This document shows positions 1 to 8,460 of a stretch of 8,460 bases of DNA, piece by piece. The notes under the pieces were generated by a model. That model did not search any database, was not told the origin of the DNA, and was given only the letters and a program-made list of their open reading frames with translations. The stretch comes from Candidatus Rokuibacteriota bacterium (GTDB lineage: Bacteria; Methylomirabilota; Methylomirabilia; Rokubacteriales; JACPHL01). Location of the stretch: NCBI GenBank assembly GCA_016188625.1, contig JACPHL010000167.1:1-8460 (forward strand). The letters are read 5' to 3'. Position 1 is the first letter of the stretch. Each line of letters begins with the position of its first letter. Both the position numbers and the translations under genes were made by a program.

Positions 1-1301
<1,301 letters not shown>

Positions 1302-1310
1302 CACCTGGCC

Positions 1311-2477
1311 ATGACCTGGTCCGAGTGGCGCCGGCTCCTCCCGCTCTACGCCGGCGGTTGCCTCGGCCCCCTGGCCGGCTCGGCCATGGTGACCCTGATC
1401 CCGGCCCTCACCGGCGTCTTCGAGGTCGGGGTGGGGGTCATGGCCCTCTCCCTGACGGTCTACATGCTCCCGTTCTCGCTCGCCCAGCTCGTCTCGGGGG
1501 CGATCTCCGAGAGCTTCACCGCACGTCGGACCGCCCTGATCGGCTTCGCCGTCTTCTCGGGGGCCTCCCTGGCCTGCGCCCTGGCGCCGAGCATCGGGGT
1601 CTTCCTCGCGGCCCGCCTCGTCCAGGGCCTGGGCGCGGCCTTCCTCTTCCCGATCCTGATGGCCCTGATCGGCGAGGTCGTCGCCCCGGAGCGCCTCGGC
1701 CGGGCGATGGGGTACCTCGGGGTCACCCAGACCCTGGGCCTCACCGCCGGGCCGCTCCTGGCGGGGCTGCTCGATACCCACGCTGACTGGCGCGGGTTCT
1801 TCGTCATCCTGGCCGGCCTTGGGGGGGCGACGGCGTGGGGCTTCGCCAGGCTCTTCCACGGCGAGGTCGCCGCCGAAGGCCCGCGCGGGGTGCTGGGGAT
1901 CCTCGGCCGGGTCCTCCGCCAGCGCGCGGTCCTGGCGCTCTCCCTGGCGGGGTACGCCTTCTTCTTCGCCCTGATCGGCGCGGTGACCTTCATGGCGGAC
2001 CAGCTCAAGGTCGTCCACGGCCTGGGCGAGGATCGGATCGGACTGCTCCTGGCCGTCGCCGGCGTCGTCGGGATCCCGGCCTCGCCCCTCGCCGGCCACC
2101 TGGTGGACCGCCTCGGCCGGCGGTCCACGGCCGTCCTCGGACTCGCCGGCGTCCTCGCAAGCCTCCTCGCCCTCCTCCTCGTCCCCTACACCTTCCCCCG
2201 CTACCTGATCGTCCTCGCCGCCCTCGGGACCGGGAGCGCCCTGGCCTGGACCGCCTTCAACACCCTCTCCGTGGAGCTCCTCCCGGAGCTCCGGAAGCCG
2301 GTCGCCTCGATCTACAACGCCTTCCGCTTCTTCGGCTACGCCTCCTCGCCGCCGCTCCTGGCGCCGCTCTACGGCGCAGGCGTGGCCGGGGTCTACCTGG
2401 CCTGCCTCGGGGCGACCGGGCTCGCGATCCTCCTGCTCCGCGGGCTCCCGGAGCCCAGCCGGCCCCGGCGCGGCTAG
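1311..2477 (+). CDS. Major facilitator superfamily (MFS) transporter, drug:H+ antiporter-like
   Basis: This is a 388-residue inner-membrane protein with about 12 hydrophobic helices, the usual length for 12-TM MFS carriers. Helix 5 carries a motif-C-like stretch (LGLTAGPLLAGLL, about 142-154), the signature of proton antiporters. The loop between helices 8 and 9 has the repeated motif A (GHLVDRLGRRS, 262-272). The first-half motif A between helices 2 and 3 is degenerate (GAISESFTARR, 63-73), lacking the usual Asp-Arg-x-Gly-Arg pattern. ARLVQGLGAAFLFP (101-114) is the motif-B-like helix 4, with Arg102. The substrate cannot be read from the sequence; efflux of a small molecule is the usual role of this type. 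The ATG at 1311 preserves a complete first helix, but no ribosome-binding site precedes it. The gene diverges from ligA and converges on the end of the ccm operon, with no evident functional link to either. Confidence 0.9.
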   Translation: MTWSEWRRLLPLYAGGCLGPLAGSAMVTLIPALTGVFEVGVGVMALSLTVYMLPFSLAQLVSGAISESFTARRTALIGFAVFSGASLACALAPSIGVFLAARLVQGLGAAFLFPILMALIGEVVAPERLGRAMGYLGVTQTLGLTAGPLLAGLLDTHADWRGFFVILAGLGGATAWGFARLFHGEVAAEGPRGVLGILGRVLRQRAVLALSLAGYAFFFALIGAVTFMADQLKVVHGLGEDRIGLLLAVAGVVGIPASPLAGHLVDRLGRRSTAVLGLAGVLASLLALLLVPYTFPRYLIVLAALGTGSALAWTAFNTLSVELLPELRKPVASIYNAFRFFGYASSPPLLAPLYGAGVAGVYLACLGATGLAILLLRGLPEPSRPRRG

Positions 2478-2495
2478 GAAAGGGAGACGTCGGCC

Positions 2496-2537
2496 CCTCG
2501 CTCCACACGCTCCGCGGCGCACCCGTCTGTGGCGAGG
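2496..2537. repeat. Imperfect inverted repeat between convergent MFS and ccmI genes
   Basis: CCTCGC-tc-CACA (2496-2507) can pair with TGTG-GCGAGG (2528-2537). This gives 10 base pairs with a two-base bulge and a 20-base loop. It sits in the 81-base gap between two convergent stop codons, where a bidirectional terminator would be expected. No T-tract follows on either strand, so an intrinsic terminator is not demonstrated. The rest of the gap (2478-2558) shows nothing else I recognise. Confidence 0.3.
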
Positions 2538-2558
2538 AGGCGGCGGAGGGAGCTCTTA

Positions 2559-3497
2559 CTACGGTTTGGCTGCCTTCGGGGAGGGGAGGCGGGCCTTCGC
2601 TTCCTTGATCAGGGCGAGGGCCCGGTCGCGGTCCTGGCCCGGCGGGACGACCTTGACGAAGCGCTCCCAGACCGCGACCGCGCCCTCGGGGTCCTGTTTC
2701 TGCTCGGCGAGGAGCTTGGCCTTGTCCCAGAGGGCGTGGGCGTAGTCGGGGTCGATGGCGAGGGCCTTGTCGAAGGCCTCCAGCGCCGCATCGGCGTGCC
2801 CGGCGATGGCGAGGATGACCCCGAGGTGGGTGATCGCGTTCGCGTTCTGGGGGTCGCGCGCCAGGACGGCCTTGTACGCCGCGATGGCCTCCTGGTAGCG
2901 CCCCTCGTCGAGGCTAGTGTGGGCGGCGCTCAACATCCCTTCGAGCATCTCCACGGGAATCGGCCGGGGGCTCCCCTCGGTCGGGGCCTGGGGTATCCCC
3001 GGCATCGGCATCCCGGCCAACGGCCGGGAGCCGGGCATCGGCGTCCCCGCCATGGGATCGGGCTGGGTGAACCTGACTATGAGGACGCCGAGGGCCAGCC
3101 CGAAGCCGACCAGGGCGAGCCCGCCGAGGACGAGGGCGGCGGGGCGGCGGCTCCAGGGCACGGGGGTCGAGACCGCCACCGGCTCACGTCGCGGCTCCGG
3201 GGCAGGGGGGGGCGCGGCGACCCCGAGCTCGTCCAGCCGCTTCAAGACCGCGGCCGCCCGGGCCTCGTACCGCGCCCGGAGCTCGGCGTAGTCCGGCTCG
3301 GTGAGGTGGCCGGCCTGGCGGTCCCACTCGAGCTCCTTGATCGCCCGGTACAGGGTGATCTTCTCCTCGAGGAGGTCGCGCGCCAGGTCGTCGTCCCGCT
3401 CCCGCTGAGCCGACTCGGCCGGGCGCCGGAGGAGGGGGTAGAGGACCAGCAGGAGGGCCAGGGCGGCCAGGACGGCGATGGCGAGGAGCCCGGTCAC
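2559..3497 (-). CDS. ccmI: Cytochrome c maturation protein CcmI (two-helix, TPR domain)
   Basis: CcmI is an inner-membrane protein that binds the C-terminus of apocytochrome c and delivers it to the CcmF/CcmH heme ligation machinery. This 312-residue protein has the family layout: a first transmembrane helix (about 3-20), a charged cytoplasmic helical stretch with the conserved LLEEKITLYRAIKELEWDRQAG segment (about 42-63, typical of CcmI N-termini), a second helix (about 118-141), then a periplasmic region with tetratricopeptide repeats (about 187-300, for example YQEAIAAYKAVLARDP and ALEAFDKALAIDP). A linker at 145-172 is rich in Met and Pro, with two near-copies of AG-T/M-PMPG. The GTG start at 3497 overlaps the ccmH stop by four bases (GTGA) and places the first helix at the N-terminus. 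The same frame stays open upstream to 3695, but that extension runs inside ccmH and is Arg/Pro-rich, so it is rejected. This is the last gene of the operon. Confidence 0.88.
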   Translation of the reverse strand: MTGLLAIAVLAALALLLVLYPLLRRPAESAQRERDDDLARDLLEEKITLYRAIKELEWDRQAGHLTEPDYAELRARYEARAAAVLKRLDELGVAAPPPAPEPRREPVAVSTPVPWSRRPAALVLGGLALVGFGLALGVLIVRFTQPDPMAGTPMPGSRPLAGMPMPGIPQAPTEGSPRPIPVEMLEGMLSAAHTSLDEGRYQEAIAAYKAVLARDPQNANAITHLGVILAIAGHADAALEAFDKALAIDPDYAHALWDKAKLLAEQKQDPEGAVAVWERFVKVVPPGQDRDRALALIKEAKARLPSPKAAKP

Positions 3498-3964
3498 GAA
3501 CCATCCAGGCGATCGAGCTCGGCCTTGATGCGCTCCCGGTACGCCGGGTCCACCGCCTCCGCTGCGGGGGCGGGCCGGCGGCTCCAGCGCCTGACGACCA
3601 GGAGGACGCCGACCAGCCCGCCCAGGAGGCCCGCGAAGGGGAGGGTCCAGACCAGGAGGTTGAACCCTTCGGGCTTCGGGGCGAGGAGGATCCACTCCCC
3701 GTACTTCTCCGTGAAGTAGGCGACGACCTCCTCGGGGCGCACGCCCGCGGCCAGGCGCTCGCGGATGAGCTGGCGCATCTGCTTGGCCATCTCGGAGGGG
3801 GAGTCCGCCACGGAGAGGTTCTGGCAGACCGGGCAGCGGAGCCCGGCCGCGATCCGGCGCACCTCCTCCTCGTCCACCTCGGCGGCCAGGCCCGGGCCGA
3901 CGAGGAGGAGCACGGCGAGGGCCACCAGGCCGATCGGTGCCGCGCCGAACACCGCGCGTCTCAT
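3494..3964 (-). CDS. ccmH: Cytochrome c maturation protein CcmH (apocytochrome thiol reductase subunit)
   Basis: CcmH is a membrane-anchored periplasmic thiol-disulfide protein that, with CcmG, keeps the CXXCH heme-binding cysteines of apocytochrome c reduced and partners CcmF in heme ligation. The 156-residue product has a signal peptide (about 1-28, ending GPGLAA), the signature LRCPVCQNLSVADSPSEMA with Cys44 and Cys47 (42-60), the conserved FTEKYGEWILLAPKPEGFN segment (84-102), and one transmembrane helix (about 103-124) followed by a basic cytoplasmic tail. It is the short CcmH form: the CcmI half that is fused to it in E. coli is encoded separately just downstream. The ATG at 3964 overlaps the ccmG stop (ATGA), and the stop overlaps the ccmI start (GTGA). 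The frame is open further upstream inside ccmG, but only this ATG gives a signal peptide. Confidence 0.95.
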   Translation of the reverse strand: MRRAVFGAAPIGLVALAVLLLVGPGLAAEVDEEEVRRIAAGLRCPVCQNLSVADSPSEMAKQMRQLIRERLAAGVRPEEVVAYFTEKYGEWILLAPKPEGFNLLVWTLPFAGLLGGLVGVLLVVRRWSRRPAPAAEAVDPAYRERIKAELDRLDGS

Positions 3965-4484
3965 GCCGGCTCCTCCAAAAGGGCCTCGAGCCGCTCCCGC
4001 AGCAGCGGCGCCGTCACCGCGCCCACGTGCTTGGCCCGGATCCGTCCCTGCCGGTCGATGAAGAAGGTCTCCGGCACGCCGTAGACGCCGTAGTCGATGG
4101 AGATCTTCCCCCTGGGGTCGGGACCGTTGGGGAAGGTGAGCCCGAACTGCTCGATGAAGCGCCGGGCGCCCTCCTCGGTGTCCTGGATGTCGATCCCCAC
4201 GATGACCGCCCCCCGGTCCTGGTAGGTCCGCCACCCCTCCTCCAGGACCGGGGCCTCCTCGTAGCAGGCCGGGTAGCACCAGGAGGCCCAGAAGTTCAGG
4301 ACGACCACTTTGCCCCGGAGGTCGTCGAGGCGGAGGGCCCCGTCGTCGAAGAGGGTCAGGGTGAAGGGCGGGGCCGGTCGCCCCACCAGCGGCGAGGGGA
4401 CGGCCCGGGGATCCGTCCGGAACCCGTAGGCCAGGAGCCCCAGCAGCGGCAGGACCGAGAGCGGGATCCAGAGCCGCCGCCAGC

Positions 4485-4488
<4 letters not shown>
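3961..4488 (-). CDS. ccmG: Cytochrome c biogenesis thioredoxin-like protein CcmG/DsbE, with unusual CxxxC site
   Basis: CcmG is a membrane-tethered periplasmic thioredoxin-fold reductase that passes electrons (usually from DsbD/CcdA) to CcmH or apocytochrome c. The 175-residue product has an N-terminal anchor (about 5-22), VGRPAPPFTLTLFDDG (35-50), the strand VVVLNFWASW (61-70), the active site, and the cis-proline loop GVYGVPETFFID (134-145) typical of CcmG/TlpA. The active site reads W-C-Y-P-A-C-Y-E-E-A-P, with cysteines at 71 and 75, so three residues separate them instead of the family's two. I retranslated this stretch directly (about 4250-4310), and the codons TGC TAC CCG GCC TGC are clear. 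The proline four residues after the second cysteine is still in register, so the extra residue lies inside the motif. GTG at 4488 overlaps the ccmF stop (GTGA), with GGAGGG just upstream. A much longer open frame upstream is a shadow inside ccmF. Confidence 0.92.
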
Positions 4489-6431
<1,943 letters not shown>

Positions 6432-6453
6432 GACAACGCCCCCTGCGGGCGGA

Positions 6454-6912
6454 TCACTTCGCGGCCTCCCCCTCGCCGGGCTTGAGGAGGGTCCGCATCA
6501 GCTCCTTGTACCCCGGCTCGGCGTCCGCCGGGGGGTGGTACTCCTCGGAGTGCTTGGCCATGATGGTCGAGGCGAGGAAGACCCCGTCGCCGGCGTAGGT
6601 CCCCTCGACGACGGCCCCCCGCCCCTCCGCGAAGAGGTCCGGCGGCGTCCCCCGGAAGCGGACCGGGAGGGTCGCCCGGCCGTCGGTCAGCGCGAAGGAG
6701 AGCTGGAGGGTCGGGAGGTCGCGATCGAGCGAGCCTTCGACGACCATCCCGCCCACCCGGTAGGCCTTCCCGGCGGCCGCCCCGCCCTGGGCCAGCAGCT
6801 CGGAGGGCGTCACGAAGTAGACCATCGAACCCCGGAGCCCCGCGTAGACCACCCACGAAAGCGCCGCGGCGATGACCAGCCCGCCCAGCAGGAACTTCCG
6901 CCGCCAGCTCAC
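6454..6912 (-). CDS. ccmE: Periplasmic heme chaperone CcmE
   Basis: CcmE receives heme from CcmC/CcmAB, binds it covalently through a histidine, and hands it to CcmF. The 152-residue product has an N-terminal anchor (about 7-25) and an OB-fold periplasmic domain containing YFVTPSELL (32-40), YRVGGMVVEGSL (51-62), LPVRFRGTPPDLFAEGRGAVVEG (82-104) and the heme site MAKHSEEYHPP (118-128), with His121 as the covalent ligand and Tyr125 as the usual axial ligand position. It is therefore the common histidine-type CcmE, not the CxxxY variant. The GTG start at 6912 overlaps the ccmD stop (GTGA), with a strong ribosome-binding site 8 bases upstream. An in-frame ATG at 6972 would add a Gly/Pro-rich tail encoded inside ccmD and is rejected. 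The first 15 bases of this gene are identical to those of ccmG. Confidence 0.96.
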   Translation of the reverse strand: MSWRRKFLLGGLVIAAALSWVVYAGLRGSMVYFVTPSELLAQGGAAAGKAYRVGGMVVEGSLDRDLPTLQLSFALTDGRATLPVRFRGTPPDLFAEGRGAVVEGTYAGDGVFLASTIMAKHSEEYHPPADAEPGYKELMRTLLKPGEGEAAK

Positions 6913-7037
6913 CTCGATCTCTCCTCCCGGAGCGCACGCTCCGCCTCCCGGATCCGGCGCTCCGCCCGCCACCAGTACCCGCCCAGGAGCAGGGCCGCGA
7001 TCCCGTACGCGGCCAGGATGAACCCCCAGTGATCCAT
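6909..7037 (-). CDS. ccmD: Heme exporter small subunit CcmD
   Basis: CcmD is a tiny membrane protein that associates with CcmABC and is needed for release of heme-loaded CcmE. The 42-residue product begins MDHWGFILAAYGIAALLLGG, then YWWRAERRIREAERALREER. It has one transmembrane helix (about 5-23) followed by a strongly charged amphipathic tail, which is the CcmD pattern, including the aromatic start and the Tyr in AAYG. Position, size and topology support the call more than sequence identity, since CcmD is poorly conserved. ATG at 7037 lies 24 bases after the ccmC stop. The TGA overlaps the ccmE GTG by four bases. The region before the ATG has only a weak ribosome-binding site (GGTAAA or GGATCG). 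Confidence 0.88.
   Translation of the reverse strand: MDHWGFILAAYGIAALLLGGYWWRAERRIREAERALREERSR
6921..6927 (-). promoter_or_regulatory. Strong Shine-Dalgarno sequence of ccmE, inside ccmD
   Basis: GGAGGAG on the minus strand lies 8 bases before the GTG at 6912 and within the last codons of ccmD. It fixes the ccmE start at this GTG rather than at the upstream in-frame ATG at 6972. Confidence 0.7.
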
Positions 7038-7061
7038 TTTACCAGCGATCCGTTTTTGCCC

Positions 7062-7721
7062 TTACCGCCATCGGCGGGCCCGCGCCTCCGCCTCGAGGAC
7101 CGCCAGGCGCATCCGGCGGCGGACCAGGAAGGCGTAGAGGCAGAGGGTCGCGGCCAGGTTCAGGAGGAGGGTGGCCACCATCGGGGCCGCCATGGTCGGG
7201 GCCTGGGGGCGGAGGAGGGTGGCGGGCTGATGCAGGGTCCGCCACCACTCCACCGAGAAGTGGATGATGGGGATGTCGAGGGCCCCGACGATGGCCACCA
7301 CCGCCGCGTAGGTGGCGGCGCGCTCCGGGTCCTCGACGACGCTCCGGAGGAGGAGGTAACCGAGGTAGATGATGAAGAGGAGCGCGGTGGTCGTGATCCG
7401 GGCGTCCCAGGTCCACCAGGTCCCCCAGGTGGGCCGCCCCCAGAGGGAGCCGGAGACCAGGGTGATGGCGGTGAAGAGCACCCCCACCTCGACCGAGGCG
7501 TGGGCCAGCCGGTCCCAGCGGGGGTCGCGCCCCCGGAGATAGGCGAGGCTCGCCACGAAGGCCACCCCGATCGCCGCGTAGGCCGTGAGGATGGCCGGGA
7601 CGTGGAGGTACATGATCCGCTGGACGTTCCCCTGGACGGCGTCGCGCGGCGCCCAGCCGAACGCCGCCCCGAGCCCCACGGCCAGGGCGAGGAGGGTCAC
7701 CACCCCCAGCGGCCGCCCCAT
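7062..7721 (-). CDS. ccmC: Heme transporter/handling protein CcmC
   Basis: CcmC is a six-helix inner-membrane protein of the heme handling family. It presents heme at its periplasmic WWD domain and attaches it to CcmE. The 219-residue product contains RIMYLHVP with His40 (35-42), the WWD domain WGRPTWGTWWTWDARIT (94-110), and HFSVEWWRTLHQP with His164 (154-166). The two histidines correspond by context to the axial heme ligands of E. coli CcmC (His60 and His184). ATG at 7721 overlaps the ccmB stop by one base (TGATG). The frame is open upstream to 7820, but that part is an Arg-rich shadow of ccmB, and the ATG chosen places the first helix (about 4-22) at the N-terminus. The N-terminus is shorter than in E. 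coli. Stop TAA at 7062-7064. Confidence 0.97.
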   Translation of the reverse strand: MGRPLGVVTLLALAVGLGAAFGWAPRDAVQGNVQRIMYLHVPAILTAYAAIGVAFVASLAYLRGRDPRWDRLAHASVEVGVLFTAITLVSGSLWGRPTWGTWWTWDARITTTALLFIIYLGYLLLRSVVEDPERAATYAAVVAIVGALDIPIIHFSVEWWRTLHQPATLLRPQAPTMAAPMVATLLLNLAATLCLYAFLVRRRMRLAVLEAEARARRWR

Positions 7722-8398
7722 CAGGTCTCCAGGACGAACTCGAAGGTGAGGAGGCCGGCGACGACGAAGATCACGTCGAACCCGATGAGGAGCGAGACCC
7801 AGGGGCCCACGGCGCCCCACGGCGCCCCGTCGAGGGCGGCCTCGGTCAGCTGCACCGCGGCCAGGAGGACCGGGACCACCGGCGGGAGCAGGAGGAGGGG
7901 GAAGAGGACCTCGCGGGCCCGGAGCTGGAGGGTCATGGCCGCGAAGAGGGTCCCCAGGGCGGCGAAGCCGACGGTCCCGAGGAAGGCGACCAGGAAGAGG
8001 CGGGGGAGCGCCGTCCAGAGGTCGATGTTGTAGAAGACCCCGACCGCGAGGAAGAAGGCCGCCTCCATCGCCAGCATGAGGGCAACGGTCGCGCCGAGCT
8101 TCCCGAGGTAGACCGCCCCTTTGTCCCCCGGGGCCAGGACCAGCCCTTCGAGGCAGTCGTTCTCCCGCTCGACGAGGAAGGCGCGCCCGAGCCCGAGGAG
8201 GCCGGCGAGGAGGAAGGCGATCCAGAGGAGCCCGGGGAGGACCGCCCGGAGCCGCGCCGGGTCGGTGCCGAGGGCGAAGGCGAAGAGGAAGAGGAGGAGC
8301 ACCGCGAAGAAGACGAGGGCGTTCACCCCCTCCTTGGAGCGCCGCTCGACCAGGAGGTCCTTCCAGACCACCGCCCAGGCCGTTCGCGCGAACCCCAT
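7721..8398 (-). CDS. ccmB: Heme exporter ABC permease subunit CcmB
   Basis: CcmB is the six-helix membrane subunit of the CcmAB ABC complex, whose ATP hydrolysis is needed to release holo-CcmE from CcmC/CcmD. The 225-residue product has the family's N-terminal cytoplasmic WKDLLVERRSKEGVNALVFFA (12-32), the segment FLVERENDCLEGLVLAPGDKGAVYLGK (74-100, the conserved E-x-x-x-xx-LEGLLL region), and a Pro-rich helix LFPLLLLPPVVPVLLA (165-180). Length and helix number are typical. The start is ATG at 8398 with GAGGT about 8 bases upstream. That sequence belongs to the right arm of the palindrome at 8406-8436 and the adjoining bases, so the ribosome-binding site may be partly sequestered by the hairpin. 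Confidence 0.96.
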   Translation of the reverse strand: MGFARTAWAVVWKDLLVERRSKEGVNALVFFAVLLLFLFAFALGTDPARLRAVLPGLLWIAFLLAGLLGLGRAFLVERENDCLEGLVLAPGDKGAVYLGKLGATVALMLAMEAAFFLAVGVFYNIDLWTALPRLFLVAFLGTVGFAALGTLFAAMTLQLRAREVLFPLLLLPPVVPVLLAAVQLTEAALDGAPWGAVGPWVSLLIGFDVIFVVAGLLTFEFVLET

Positions 8399-8401
8399 CG
8401 G

Positions 8402-8460
8402 CTAACCTCGGAGGGGGGCGGAGCCCCCCTCCGAGGCGGCTCCCCGGGAGGAGCCGGGCA
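8402..8460 (-). CDS. ccmA: Probable C-terminal end of ccmA (ABC ATPase), most of gene outside window
   Basis: One minus-strand frame entering at the right edge reads 18 codons (PGSSRGAASEGGSAPLRG) and stops at TAG (8402-8404), three bases before the ccmB ATG. This spacing matches the tight packing of the rest of the operon, and ccmA is the usual gene before ccmB. No conserved ATPase motif is visible, because only a low-complexity tail would lie here. One other frame is also open through this stretch, so ccmA could end elsewhere or this could be non-coding. Naming is by gene order only. Confidence 0.35.
   Translation of the reverse strand, partial: PGSSRGAASEGGSAPLRG
8406..8436. repeat. Perfect 14-bp inverted repeat (hairpin) just upstream of ccmB
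   Basis: CCTCGGAGGGGGGC (8406-8419), a three-base spacer GGA, then its exact reverse complement GCCCCCCTCCGAGG (8423-8436). The RNA of either strand would form a very stable GC hairpin with a three-base loop. On the minus strand it is not followed by a U-tract (the next bases are TTAGCC), so it is not a classical intrinsic terminator. It lies between the presumed ccmA coding end and ccmB, and may be a dispersed extragenic palindromic element, an mRNA-stability element, or a control on ccmB translation. Confidence 0.85.
8438..8455. repeat. Second, shorter inverted repeat adjacent to the ccmB palindrome
   Basis: GGCTCC (8438-8443) and GGAGCC (8450-8455) form a 6-bp stem around CCGGGA. It is separated from the 14-bp palindrome by a single base, so the two make a tandem hairpin pair. 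In DNA this GC-rich a 6-bp stem can occur by chance, so its relevance depends on the neighbour. Confidence 0.45.

Noticed and set aside
2478-2558. Small gene or regulatory RNA in the MFS/ccmI gap
   Set aside because: Only 81 bases between two stop codons, with no promoter-like element and only a weak inverted repeat.
6454-6972. Longer CcmE starting at the in-frame ATG 6972
   Set aside because: It would add a Gly/Pro tail inside ccmD, whereas the GTG at 6912 has a strong ribosome-binding site and places the anchor helix correctly.
8406-8436. Palindrome as a rho-independent terminator
   Set aside because: No run of T follows the stem in either direction, and it sits in the middle of an operon.

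Overview
This window comes from a very GC-rich bacterial chromosome. Its centre is an almost complete System I cytochrome c maturation (Ccm) operon on the minus strand. I see no mobile elements, CRISPR arrays or RNA genes. The System I set, the CcmF sequence type, frequent GTG starts and separate ccmH and ccmI genes suggest a GC-rich Gram-negative or didermic lineage, for example an NC10/Rokubacteria-like or deltaproteobacterial-type group. That placement is inference and is not resolved by anything I can read here.

Layout, left to right. Positions 1-1180 (minus) hold the N-terminal 393 residues of NAD-dependent DNA ligase (ligA), which runs off the left edge. Positions 1181-1310 are a divergent intergenic region with a good sigma70-type promoter for ligA and a TATAAT box only 9 nt from the start codon of the opposing gene. 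Positions 1311-2477 (plus) encode a 12-helix major facilitator (MFS) transporter. Positions 2478-2558 are a convergent intergenic gap with one imperfect inverted repeat and no clear terminator. Positions 2559-8398 (minus) carry, in transcription order, ccmB, ccmC, ccmD, ccmE, ccmF, ccmG, ccmH and ccmI. The last codons of what is probably ccmA lie at the right edge, over a perfect 14-bp palindrome.

The Ccm genes form one pathway. CcmAB(CD) is the ABC-type complex that loads heme onto CcmE. CcmC presents heme through its WWD domain, and CcmD is the small partner protein. CcmE carries heme covalently on a histidine. CcmG and CcmH handle the thiols of apocytochrome c, CcmI binds apocytochrome, and CcmF/H(/I) ligates heme. 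Genes overlap by 1-4 bases or are separated by less than 25 bases, which points to one translationally coupled transcript starting to the right of the window. All expected key residues are visible (CcmE His121; CcmF His172/260/302/502; CcmC His40/164; CcmH LRCxxC), with one clear exception: the CcmG active site reads C-Y-P-A-C (CxxxC) instead of CxxC.

I did not find an undescribed system here. The most notable points are the CcmG active-site spacing, the palindrome at the ccmA/ccmB junction, the apparently leaderless MFS gene sharing promoter DNA with ligA, and a methionine/proline-rich linker in CcmI.
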